DNA of 64,000 bases, from positions 558,001 to 622,000 of the forward strand of contig OZ243932.1 in NCBI GenBank assembly GCA_965214035.1. The letters run 5' to 3'. The translations under genes and the position numbers were made by a program. This DNA is from JAJDYQ01 sp965214035 (GTDB taxonomy: Bacteria > Pseudomonadota > Gammaproteobacteria > JAJDYQ01). A model generated the notes under the pieces. That model was given only the letters and a program-made list of their open reading frames with translations. It was not told the origin of the DNA and made no database searches. Position 1 is the stretch's first letter. Each line of letters opens with the position of its first letter. Positions 44,823 to 52,364 of the stretch are shown here, piece by piece.

Positions 44823-45302
44823 TTGACTTGGAAGGATATTTTGATAGTCAAAAAAATACACTTAATAGCTTCGACAGCAGGCATGTTTATGCTTGGCTTA
44901 GCTGGAGCAGTTTATTTCCATGAAGAATCGACAACAATAGCCACTATAAGTCTCTTGGGAGGTTTGTCTCTCGGTATACTTTTTGCGATCCCAGTGCTTG
45001 GCCAATCATCTGAAGGCAAGATGATAGTTAACAATGAAGGTGTGGAAATTGAATGGGATGTAAGGCAAAAAGATCCAATTGACACCATCTCATCGCCAAA
45101 TCCAACCAATAACACAGAATCTGAAAAGGCTAAGGAGCTTTGCCAAAAAGGAAGAGATATCCTTAATGGCAAATCAGAAGACCAAAACATCGATGTTGCA
45201 GAAGCTTTTAAATATTTTTCGGAGGCCGCAAAAATTGATGAAGGTTACTGGGAATCAAGAGCAAATATGGCAGGGATATTGGTTATAAAAGGGGAATTAT
45301 AG
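44823..45302 (+). pseudogene. Hypothetical membrane protein of cassette 6, cut by IS
   Basis: From TTG 44823, 159 codons encode an N-terminal pair of membrane helices (IHLIASTAGMFMLGLAGAVYF, ATISLLGGLSLGILFAIPVL). A linker and a helical stretch follow that resembles the start of TPR/Sel1-type repeats (CQKGRDILNGK, AEAFKYFSEAAKIDEGYWESRANMAGI). The frame runs into the 19-bp repeat at 45292 and stops at once, so the C-terminus and the cassette's attC are lost. It has no good SD site. Confidence 0.6.
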
Positions 45303-45310
45303 CGATTAGT
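45292..45310 (+). repeat. 19-bp direct repeat, copy 2 (probable IS left end)
   Basis: This is identical to 39516-39534. It lies 45 bases before the transposase start and cuts cassette 6, as an IS terminus would. Confidence 0.7.
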
Positions 45311-45355
45311 GTATAAGTTCAGAAACATACTGCACTACGAGGAGGCTGAAAACCG

Positions 45356-46442
45356 GTGCAATATCACCACGTAGGCTATAGGGTAAAAGGCTTCTACAAC
45401 ATCATCCGTTATGCCATGAAAGCCGATACCAACAATGAAGTCGTCGCCGCCCACCGTCTGGGCGTTTTAGAGTTCTGGAACCAATACGGATTACAGGCCG
45501 CCATTGACCATAGTGGTAAAAGCCGGCGCACCCTGTATGCCTGGAAGCAGGCGTACCGTGAGCAGGGATTGACCGGTCTGAGGTCACAATCGAAAGCCCC
45601 CCGGGGCAAGCGGTCGCGCCATTGGTCGCGTGCGGGGGTGATCCAGATTCGCCCGTTGCGCCGGGATTTTCTAAACCTGGGCAAGGAGCAAGTCCATATC
45701 TTGCTCAAGCCCTGGTGTCAGGCGCAACAAGTGCTTTGTCCGAGTGAGTCCACCATGGGTCGGCTAATAGCCGATGCACCGGATCGGATGCGTGTTTCGC
45801 CTCCGGCCTTGACGCCTGGAGGCAAGCCCAAGCGATACCGGCGTACCCCCTGTCAAGCGCCGTCCCAAGGGCTATCGTCCCGGTGATGTCGGGGAATGCG
45901 TGGGTCTCGATGCCATTGAGCGGCGTATGGGCGGCCTGCGGCGCTATCTCCTGACCTACATTGATGAGGTCAGTGGCTACGCCTTGGCCATGGCGGTGCC
46001 CAAGCTCAGCAGCCAGACCGCCAAAGTGTTTTTTGAAAAGTGTTTCCGCTTAACCCCCTTCCATATCCAACAGGTGGTCACCGGTGGCGGCAGCGAGTTC
46101 AAGGGCGCCTTTGACCGTCTCCTCAGCGACAGTCAGATTGTTCACCTGTTAACCTATCCCAAATCCCCCAAGATGAATGCCACCTGTGAGCGCTTTAATC
46201 GCACCATCCAGGAACAATTCGTGGACTTCCATGAAGACTTGCTGTTCACCGATCTGCGATTGTTTAACGAAAAACTCGCCGAGTGGCTGTTCAAATACAA
46301 CACCATTCGGCCACACAAAGGATTGGATTTACAAACACCCGTGCAGTACATTATCAATCACAATCAAAAGTGCAGTTTGGGGTGGACTCATACATTCTCT
46401 GGCTATCAACGGGTTTGCCATGCAAAATGCGGGATGACCTGA
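45356..46442 (+). pseudogene. DDE integrase-core transposase (IS481-like), frameshifted
   Basis: The N-terminal helix-turn-helix part (AAIDHSGKSRRTLYAWKQAYREQGLTGL) and the rve integrase core (YLLTYIDEVSGYALAMAV, NATCERFNRTIQEQFVDFH, YNTIRPHKGLDLQTPVQYI) are in different frames; the break is near 45845. The second catalytic Asp is also lost: the normal TDNGSEF reads TGGGSEF. The element is therefore doubly dead. Confidence 0.82.
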
Positions 46443-46590
46443 CTCTGGGAGAGAGTGAGTGAAAAAACTACCCGGCAACTACAGAATCCGGCAGCAGCGG
46501 ATAACTTATAAACGAAACAGTCGGTCGTACCGGAAAAACAAAAAGAGGAAACATCACGACACTGACGGCAGCGGTTTTTGGAACTACGAG

Positions 46591-47496
46591 ATGATTCAGG
46601 CACCTGGAGTACTGGATTTCTCATACCATGCCAAGCATCACCATGAAGCCATCGTTCATTTTGCAGAGCATCTGCATAAAGCAGTAGCTGACCGCAGGAA
46701 TGTGCTGATTGATTTTTCCGATACGCAAATCATTACTCCGGTGGGAGCGACATACCTTTACTCGGAGATTGATAAGTTTGGCGATACTGTCACTGTCAAG
46801 TTTAAGGGTGTGGCCGGGTTGATAAAAGACATGCTGATCGGAACAGGATTGTCTAAATTATGCGGCTATACACATACCTCCGCTATCTCTCAGCGTCAGT
46901 CCTGGATACCGGTTACCAGAGGGATAAAAGATGAAGGTCTGGATAAAATGACAGAATTTTTGATAGAAGAGGCTTTGCTCTATCAGCAACTGGAGAGCGA
47001 CAACAAATCTGAGGCTGAAAGGCTGGTAAGCAAAGCCATTGGGGAGGGTATGCTCAATGTGGCTTATCATGCGTATCCGGATGGCGAAGAAGAAAAGCGA
47101 TTTTGGTGGGTTATGGCATATATTTATGCCAGCAAACTTTATATTGCTCTATGTGATAGAGGTGTGGGGATTCCCAAAACCCTGAAGGAGCCAGGATTAT
47201 TCGAGCCAGTAATGAAAAGACTCTCGCTGGGACGGGACGACGGTAAAATGATAAAGGCAGCAATGGAGTACACCAGAAGTTCGCGCAGCGAATCCGGTGG
47301 CGGGCTGGGCAGCTCTGACATACAGGACCTTGTATTAAAAAACCCAAAAGGGAGACTGGTTATTGTGAGTGGAAGGGGCTTTTATTCGCTGGAAGGTGAA
47401 GGTAAAGAAAATAAAAAAGAAAAGACGCTCGAAATAAAAAACGATATTCGTGGAACTTTGATACAATGGGAAATACCTCTTGCCGGGAGTGCTTGA
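46591..47496 (+). CDS. STAS-like plus GHKL (histidine kinase-type) ATPase protein
   Basis: These 301 residues have an N-terminal STAS-like half with NVLIDFSDTQIITPVGATYLYSEI. The ATP-binding half has an N box GEGMLNVAYHAY, G1 box ALCDRGVGIPKT and G2 box SGGGLGSSDI. No phospho-acceptor histidine domain is visible, so it resembles anti-sigma-factor or SpoIIAB/RsbW-like kinases rather than sensor kinases. The frame is open upstream to GTG 46459, but that part is highly basic and reads out of the IS region; ATG 46591 begins the conserved protein. The next two genes follow with no spacing, forming a three-gene module. Confidence 0.72.
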   Translation: MIQAPGVLDFSYHAKHHHEAIVHFAEHLHKAVADRRNVLIDFSDTQIITPVGATYLYSEIDKFGDTVTVKFKGVAGLIKDMLIGTGLSKLCGYTHTSAISQRQSWIPVTRGIKDEGLDKMTEFLIEEALLYQQLESDNKSEAERLVSKAIGEGMLNVAYHAYPDGEEEKRFWWVMAYIYASKLYIALCDRGVGIPKTLKEPGLFEPVMKRLSLGRDDGKMIKAAMEYTRSSRSESGGGLGSSDIQDLVLKNPKGRLVIVSGRGFYSLEGEGKENKKEKTLEIKNDIRGTLIQWEIPLAGSA

Positions 47497-47817
47497 ATGA
47501 GTGAGATAGAAATTGATCTGGCCCGAGAATTTACCGACCGTCCGTTTGGCCGCTACCGAAAGGACGGTGAGCGCAGTGCGGAAATTTTCCGTGATGATAC
47601 GTTGAAGCCGGCCCTCGATGAATATGACAGGGTGATCGTCGATCTGGGTGGCACCAATTACTACGGTTCTTCTTTTCTGGAGGAAGTCTTTGGTGGTCTG
47701 ATACGTGCTGGTTTTGAGAAAGAGACTCTGCTGGAAAAGCTGGAAATCAGGCACGAAAACCTCCCTTCTGTTGTTGAGGAATCGCTGCGCTATATAGAAC
47801 AGGCTGCAGCCGGTTGA
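47497..47817 (+). CDS. DUF4325 STAS-like protein
   Basis: These 106 residues resemble DUF4325, a small alpha/beta domain usually found beside or fused to GHKL ATPases. It has RVIVDLGGTNYYGSSFLEEVFGGLI, where the invariant-type Ser could be the phosphorylation site of a STAS anti-sigma antagonist. The ATG follows the upstream stop directly. Together with the ATPase gene it suggests a partner-switch-like phosphorelay, which is inference. Confidence 0.7.
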   Translation: MSEIEIDLAREFTDRPFGRYRKDGERSAEIFRDDTLKPALDEYDRVIVDLGGTNYYGSSFLEEVFGGLIRAGFEKETLLEKLEIRHENLPSVVEESLRYIEQAAAG

Positions 47818-48285
47818 TTGCGTGAGGTCGCTGCCTCTTTGATTTATATAACGCCCATTATACTCGTTCTTCTGGCCATTTACGGGTGGTATGTTGTTAC
47901 CCGGATTGCTCAATATCGTGCCGCGTCCGATCTGTACTATTCGGCAATAGCAATGCTTGAGCAGATTGAGAAAGACGGGATAGAGGCCTGGATACATGGC
48001 CCGCAAGGGCTGGACGAATACACAGAATTAAAACTGAAGACCAAAATAACTGCTGTCGAGCAACGATTTCGTTTGCTCAGGAAGCATTATGATGGTGCCG
48101 ATTTTACCGCGAATATCGCAGACCTGCGCCGGTACCTGACCATGGATAATTTCCCGGCATCTCGCAGCACAGAGATTCACCGCTTGGTAGCAGACATGAT
48201 CACCAGACTGCTCGAAGAGAACTATGCGTACATAAACCGGTCCCCTCTGGTTCCCCGCTGGCGACATGGCAACAGACTCAAATAG
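47818..48285 (+). CDS. Membrane-anchored hypothetical protein
   Basis: One N-terminal helix (LIYITPIILVLLAIYGWYVVT) is followed by a cytoplasmic or periplasmic helical domain of about 120 residues, rich in charged amino acids. It begins at a TTG directly after the DUF4325 stop. I do not recognise the domain. Its tight coupling to the ATPase and STAS-like genes makes it the probable output or sensor of that module. Confidence 0.6.
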   Translation: MREVAASLIYITPIILVLLAIYGWYVVTRIAQYRAASDLYYSAIAMLEQIEKDGIEAWIHGPQGLDEYTELKLKTKITAVEQRFRLLRKHYDGADFTANIADLRRYLTMDNFPASRSTEIHRLVADMITRLLEENYAYINRSPLVPRWRHGNRLK

Positions 48286-48719
48286 GGACCTGTGAGCGAC
48301 TTGCTTTTTTCTGGTCCCTGAGTGCGCGACCGGTTCCGCCGGGTAACAGGGCATACTCTCATAAGCGAATTTGCTTTCGCATAAATAAAATTAATTCGCA
48401 AGTTTTGCCGGCTTCCCCGTATCTTTTCCATTTCCATAATTATGATAATTCATCGATAAAAGTCCGAGATGACAAAGAAAAAAAAGGGAAGGCAAACTCT
48501 CATGGGTTTCCAAATCGGTCAACCATCAAGGTCCGAAATGACAAAAAAAGAGAGGAGCAAGCAAATCAGCCGACACTAAAGCCAAAGACAAGAAAATATT
48601 ACCCCGCGGTGCAAAGCCTGTGGCTGAAAAGGGTGGCGTTCGGCCTGTTCGAGATACCTTCCCGCCACCACCTCCCCCCAAAAAAGACAAATCCAAAGGA
48701 TAGTGGTATATCTTAAAGC
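48286..48719. other. Intergenic stretch with imperfect direct repeat
   Basis: No convincing gene. A plus-strand frame (48405-48716) exists, but its protein is low-complexity and basic. A unit near 48462-48490 (GTCCGAGATGACAAAG...) recurs imperfectly near 48532-48557 (GTCCGAAATGACAAAA...). Confidence 0.5.
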
Positions 48720-49259
48720 ATGGACGTATCACAAGAACATCATAAGCTGTTATTCGGGATTCGTCGGTCAGTACGCTATCACGACAGACGACGGGGTTTT
48801 TATGAGCAATTCCATCAAATCGTCTTGTTTTTCGGATTGTTGCTCGGTTCGGCGACGATTGGCCTGTTTGCCGGCGAATCGGGTTCTGACTGGCCATTGT
48901 CCGTCAAACTGCTGCCGGCTGTTATCGTGACGATATTGTCTGCTGTTGATCTGGTTGTGCGGTCAAGTCAGAAGGCGTGGTTGCACGCAGACTTATGCCG
49001 AAAATTTACAGAGTTAGAGATTCGGTTACAGTCTAAAGATGCCCTTGATAGTGAGGCGTTAATTACTGAAATCACACAGGAGCGCCTGCGAATTGAAGCA
49101 ACTGAACCCCCGAACTTGAGGGTGCTTGACACGCTTTGTCATAACGAACTGCTCAGGGCGATGGGCTATGTGAGTGACCAGCAGGTAAGGGTTAATTTCA
49201 TGCAGCGCTGGCTGGCACATTTCTTTGACTTTCGTGAGCATACGCTTGACATTAAGTAA
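48720..49259 (+). CDS. SLATT-like two-helix membrane protein
   Basis: These 179 residues begin LLFGIRRSVRYHDRRRGFYEQ, a pattern I associate with SLATT/S-2TM proteins. Two membrane helices follow (IVLFFGLLLGSATIGLFA and LLPAVIVTILSAVDLVV), then a long helical C-terminal part. SLATT domains are proposed pore-forming effectors in nucleotide-signalled defence systems. No nucleotidyltransferase (SMODS) gene is adjacent, so a defence role is only suggested by the island setting. Confidence 0.55.
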   Translation: MDVSQEHHKLLFGIRRSVRYHDRRRGFYEQFHQIVLFFGLLLGSATIGLFAGESGSDWPLSVKLLPAVIVTILSAVDLVVRSSQKAWLHADLCRKFTELEIRLQSKDALDSEALITEITQERLRIEATEPPNLRVLDTLCHNELLRAMGYVSDQQVRVNFMQRWLAHFFDFREHTLDIK

Positions 49260-49332
49260 CATGTTAGTGTAGCACTGACTTTACATCCAGCCCCTTGGCA
49301 AGTAAGCTTGTCTTCCCCGTTATCCTGAATGC

Positions 49333-49354
49333 AGCCTTCTCTGGGGGCTTTTTT
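49333..49354 (+). terminator. Possible terminator after the SLATT-like gene
   Basis: AGCC and GGCT with a nine-base loop are followed directly by six T. The stem is short. It lies immediately before the start of the NYN-containing gene. Confidence 0.35.
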
Positions 49355-49374
49355 ATTTCAGGGGGGTGTGCAGT

Positions 49375-50829
49375 GTGACAAAAGTAGCAATCCTGATAGA
49401 TGGTGCTTATCTGTTGAAGCGTCTGCCATCCCTTTACCCGGCATATCGTCCAAAAGATCCGGAAACCACGAAGGCCGAAGCCGCTGCGAATGCTATCAAG
49501 GAGCTTACTTTCAAGCATCTCGAGCATCAAAACAAGACTATACGGGTATCAAAATCGATGTCGCTGCTCTACCGGGTTTTTTATTACGATGCGGAACCCT
49601 ATGGAAATAGTGAACATCGGCCGATCACTGGGAAAGTGATTCACTACAGGAAAACGGCTGAAGCGAAATTCCGGTCTGAACTGTTCAATCAGCTTCGACG
49701 CAAACCGAACACCGCTGTCCGTCTCGGCAAGGTTCGCCGTGAGCGTGGCTGGGTGCTGAAAGAAGCGCCGCACAAAGAACTGCTGAGTAGAAAGATCACG
49801 GTTGATGACCTGACTGATGATTATTTCAGTCTCGTCCTGAAGCAGAAGGCATCGGAAATCAATGCCCTGGAAGATCGCTGGGAGGGTATTGTCGAGTTGT
49901 TGGGCAGCGAAAACCTTCCTGAATTCCTGCGGGTTTTCTGGAACAGCCGCAACAAGCTGGCGCGTAAGGTGGATTTATTCAAAACCATGCGCAGCGCCAT
50001 CCGTGACCGGGCCAGTGCGTTTCAGTTGGTGCATGACATGGATAAACATGCCCGTGTGTATGCGGATCTGCGCAGTCCAGAGGTCGATTCCTGGACAGCA
50101 GGGGAGCGTGCAGGCCTGCTCCGGTTGCAGATGTTCAATGTGCGTCAGCCGCTGGCGTTGTTGCTGGCCGCTTTTGAGCGGTTCGGGGAGCGTGACCGCG
50201 CTGGTTTTGAGCAATTTTTGCGCGCCATTGTCGTGATATCTTTTCGATATAATGTGATTTGTGGTCACAAAAGCAATGATCAGGAGGTCGTGTATAACCG
50301 GATTGCCTGCCAGCTATCGTCAACTGAGGCTTGCAGTGTGCGGGACGCGATTGCCGGGCTGCGGTCAGTCTATCCGGGAGATGCTGAGTTCAAGGCAGCG
50401 TTTGCAGACAAGGTGCTGCGGACAACCAGCGCACGTAATTATAAAGTCGTGCACTTTATATTATTCCAGCTCGAAGCGCATTTATCGGAGCGGGATTTTG
50501 AATCCGCGAGTGTAAAATACAGTATTGAGCATGTGTTACCGAAAAATCCGGGTGATAACGGGTACGATTTCAATGAACAGCAGCGGGAGGCCTTCACCTA
50601 TCGTCTGGGTAATATGACCCTTCTGACGACCACGGACAATCGCAAGCTGGCCAATGCGGGATATGCCGAAAAACGATCAGTTTATAAGAAGAGTGGCTTT
50701 GCGACCACCCGCAGGCTGGCAGAAAATTTCGATGTCTGGACTGTGGAGCAGGTTCGCGCTCATCAGTCCTGGATGGCAAAACAGGCTACCGCAATCTGGC
50801 GAATCAGTCAGTTCCATGATGCGGAGTGA
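49375..50829 (+). CDS. Chimeric protein: truncated NYN domain fused to GmrSD-type C-terminal nuclease (DUF1524)
   Basis: This open frame encodes 484 residues. Residues 1 to about 158 match the first part of an NYN (PIN-like RNase) domain: KVAILIDGAYLLKRLP with the first catalytic Asp, RVFYYDAEPY, then TDDYFSLVLKQK. Normally KQKGVDM and the GDSDF acid motif follow. Here the sequence switches to a GmrSD-like C-terminal region (FLRVFWNSRNKLARKVDLFKTM) and ends with an HNH nuclease of DUF1524: KYSIEHVLPKNPG near residue 386 and YRLGNMTLLTTTDNRKLANAGY. The GmrS DUF262 NTPase half is absent. Both parents are thus truncated and joined in frame. GTG 49375 follows GGGGGG. Activity of the HNH part is plausible; that of the NYN half is not. 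Confidence 0.8.
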   Translation: MTKVAILIDGAYLLKRLPSLYPAYRPKDPETTKAEAAANAIKELTFKHLEHQNKTIRVSKSMSLLYRVFYYDAEPYGNSEHRPITGKVIHYRKTAEAKFRSELFNQLRRKPNTAVRLGKVRRERGWVLKEAPHKELLSRKITVDDLTDDYFSLVLKQKASEINALEDRWEGIVELLGSENLPEFLRVFWNSRNKLARKVDLFKTMRSAIRDRASAFQLVHDMDKHARVYADLRSPEVDSWTAGERAGLLRLQMFNVRQPLALLLAAFERFGERDRAGFEQFLRAIVVISFRYNVICGHKSNDQEVVYNRIACQLSSTEACSVRDAIAGLRSVYPGDAEFKAAFADKVLRTTSARNYKVVHFILFQLEAHLSERDFESASVKYSIEHVLPKNPGDNGYDFNEQQREAFTYRLGNMTLLTTTDNRKLANAGYAEKRSVYKKSGFATTRRLAENFDVWTVEQVRAHQSWMAKQATAIWRISQFHDAE

Positions 50830-51109
50830 CCGGCGTTATATGTATGAGTATCAGAAACATTAGAGGCGTAGGTATCTGATGGATGGACTTTTCAGAAAGT
50901 CCGGTAAATATTTATAGCGAATCGTGATTCCGATACCCGAAAGTGATCGCCGCAATGGCTTTCAAATCAGTCCGGCATGATATGTTCCACTCTGCTGCTT
51001 TAAAGTCGTCTGTTGAGAGGTGTGCATTTCCCCGGTAATGTAGTGATTGTCTTGGTCATCTCCGGTTGTTTGTCCGGCCCATCGTTTGTGCCGGTAGCTC
51101 TGTCGAGGG
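50830..51109. other. Intergenic, no gene seen
   Basis: These 280 bases separate the chimeric nuclease gene from the minus-strand regulator pair. I see no ORF of substance or strong hairpin with T-tract. Confidence 0.5.
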
Positions 51110-51502
51110 CTACCCCTTTCTCGATAAATCAATCAGTCGATCAACTTCTTTGGCCAGAGAATGGGCGGTGTCTGCAATTCTGTTCCGGCGGATACGGTGA
51201 CGGGATATTCTCTGGCGAATGGAGGTGATCTGTTTGCCATGTTCGCGCAGCAGAAAATCAATCGCCCGGCGGGTGTCGGTATCACTCAGGCCCGTGATTT
51301 CGCGGCCCAAGTGCTTGCGCAGCTTGTCGGAGTAGCGGGCTAACTCACCCGTTTCGCCGATGCGGTTATGAACCAGAGAGACATCCGTCACCATTTGTAG
51401 CAGTACTTCAATGATGCGGTCATGCAGTGGCGGCAGCGGCGGATTTTGCGATGGCGATTCGGTCAGCAGACGCATCAGTCGTTTTTTATGTGTGTCTGTC
51501 AT
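51110..51502 (-). CDS. Hypothetical helical protein coupled to the XRE-type regulator
   Basis: This 130-residue protein is largely alpha-helical and strongly charged, with a proline-rich SQNPPLPPLHD near the start and an arginine-rich RQRISRHRIRRNRIAD near the end. I do not recognise the family. Its start overlaps the regulator stop by four bases, so it is cotranscribed and probably works with it, for example as a co-factor or toxin/antitoxin-like partner; that is speculation. Confidence 0.6.
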   Translation of the reverse strand: MTDTHKKRLMRLLTESPSQNPPLPPLHDRIIEVLLQMVTDVSLVHNRIGETGELARYSDKLRKHLGREITGLSDTDTRRAIDFLLREHGKQITSIRQRISRHRIRRNRIADTAHSLAKEVDRLIDLSRKG

Positions 51503-51921
51503 GCTATTAATTTGACAATATTGGTGACTCGTCCGCCTCGTTCTGTGAGGCTTTGTTCGTTAGTATCATCCTCAGCCAGAAAATCATAGGCGGCCAGAAC
51601 AAGTTCTCCCTTTTTTTTATCTTCGAGTACTCGCTGACTGACCCGCAAACCTTCTTCAACGGCCTCAACAGCGGTTTGCAGTCTCTCACGGTCAATGTAT
51701 TCACGCTCATAGACTGGGAGCTGTCCGGGCTGATCGGATGGGCCGATGTAGAGCTTCAATCCAAGGGCATTGCAGACGCTTTCAACTGTTTTAAGGCGCG
51801 GCGATGAACCACGACGTATATTGCGTATGGTGTCTGTGCTGCCGGATATGGCGAGCGATAACTGCCTGTCTGATAATGGGTTTTTATCAATTGCAGCGAT
51901 TAATTGTTCCATGGCTTTCAT
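51499..51921 (-). CDS. Helix-turn-helix repressor-like regulator
   Basis: This 140-residue protein has an N-terminal HTH: PLSDRQLSLAISGSTDTIRNIRRGSSPRLKTVESVCNALGL, like phage and toxin-antitoxin repressors. A C-terminal helical part follows (ERLQTAVEAVEEGLRVSQRVLEDKKKGELVLAAYDFL). A perfect palindrome, GCGGTAATGCTACCGC, lies three bases before its ATG and a second site of the same design sits in the divergent promoter, so autorepression and repression of the small-ORF operon are likely. A second ATG lies three codons in. Confidence 0.8.
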   Translation of the reverse strand: MKAMEQLIAAIDKNPLSDRQLSLAISGSTDTIRNIRRGSSPRLKTVESVCNALGLKLYIGPSDQPGQLPVYEREYIDRERLQTAVEAVEEGLRVSQRVLEDKKKGELVLAAYDFLAEDDTNEQSLTERGGRVTNIVKLIA

Positions 51922-51924
51922 GCT

Positions 51925-51940
51925 GCGGTAATGCTACCGC
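51925..51940. promoter_or_regulatory. Operator O1 (GCGGT-N6-ACCGC)
   Basis: GCGGTAATGCTACCGC is a perfect inverted repeat immediately upstream of the repressor start codon. A repressor bound here would block its own transcript. Confidence 0.75.
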
Positions 51941-51985
51941 GTATGTATTGGAATTAGCAATATGACAAAAAAAACCGTACTGGAC

Positions 51986-52014
51986 TTGATTTGCGGTATT
52001 TTAACCGCTATAAA
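51986..52014 (+). promoter_or_regulatory. Promoter of the small-ORF operon, with operator in the spacer
   Basis: TTGATT (51986-51991) and TATAAA (52009-52014) are 17 bases apart. Transcription would begin about seven bases after the -10 box, at or next to the ATG at 52021, and there is no SD sequence, so the first mRNA may be leaderless. The spacer is filled by operator O2. Confidence 0.7.
51993..52008. promoter_or_regulatory. Operator O2 (GCGGT-N6-ACCGC)
   Basis: GCGGTATTTTAACCGC has the same arms and six-base spacing as O1 and lies wholly between -35 and -10. A half-site GCGGT follows at 52016-52020. Confidence 0.75.
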
Positions 52015-52020
52015 TGCGGT

Positions 52021-52269
52021 ATGAATCAACGATTAGCGATATTGATGCTGGCCAGCAATTATTGTGAGTCCACTGGTTTAAGTCTGGCCAGAGTATCGAC
52101 GCTGATATTTAATCATGGCTCGCGCCTGAAAAATATCAGCGATGGGGCGGGTTTAACCGTTGCATCGGCAGAGAAGGCGACTAGCTGGTTCTCCGATCAC
52201 TGGCCCGATGGCTTGCCCTGGCCCTCTGATATTCCCCGCCCTGTGTCTAACGATGAGGCGGCGGCATGA
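52021..52269 (+). CDS. Small protein of the repressor-controlled operon, paralogue A
   Basis: These 82 residues have an N-terminal helix LAILMLASNYCESTG, a possible helix-turn-helix in the middle (SDGAGLTVASAEKATSWF), and an aromatic/proline tail SDHWPDGLPWPSDIPRP. The tail recurs in the third ORF of the operon. I do not recognise a named family. No ribosome site is seen; translation may start from a leaderless transcript. Its TGA overlaps the next ATG. Confidence 0.65.
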   Translation: MNQRLAILMLASNYCESTGLSLARVSTLIFNHGSRLKNISDGAGLTVASAEKATSWFSDHWPDGLPWPSDIPRPVSNDEAAA

Positions 52270-52364
52270 GCAGGATGAGATCAGGTTGTCTGGCTCTGGT
52301 GAGAGGGGATATGTTCAGGCATATCTGTCTGCAGCAGTCTGCCGGTGAGGCGGCCCATGACTGA
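52266..52364 (+). CDS. Possible 32-residue linker ORF
   Basis: An ATGA overlap with the preceding gene and a TGA lying just inside the following gene's start make a chain of three coupled ORFs. The product (MSRMRSGCLALVRGDMFRHI...) is basic and has two cysteines. It may be a real micropeptide or merely a coupling device. Confidence 0.4.
   Translation: MSRMRSGCLALVRGDMFRHICLQQSAGEAAHD

Larger units (their letters stand above)
39535..45291 (+). mobile_element. Integron: truncated intI, attI and six gene cassettes
   Basis: Downstream of divergent intI lie five attC sites in the same orientation, defining five complete cassettes (40297-42592, 42593-43482, 43483-43909, 43910-44311, 44312-44804) and a sixth cut by an IS at 45292. 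Each cassette's first seven bases, counting the boundary G, are the exact reverse complement of the R'' core of its own attC (for example GTTAGCC with GGCTAAC, and GTTATAC with GTATAAC). That is what site-specific insertion of circular cassettes predicts. Cassette genes all face away from intI and are visibly AT-richer than the chromosome around them. With intI and one end lost, the array is stranded. Confidence 0.92.
45292..46442 (+). mobile_element. IS481-like insertion sequence, decayed
   Basis: The element appears to begin with the 19-bp repeat at 45292 and contains one frameshifted transposase gene. I could not find an inverted copy of its left end near 46442, so the right terminus is undefined and probably lost. 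Confidence 0.6.

Noticed and set aside
48405..48716. 103-codon ORF before the SLATT-like gene
   Set aside because: Basic, repeat-derived composition and no family match; probably a chance frame across direct repeats.
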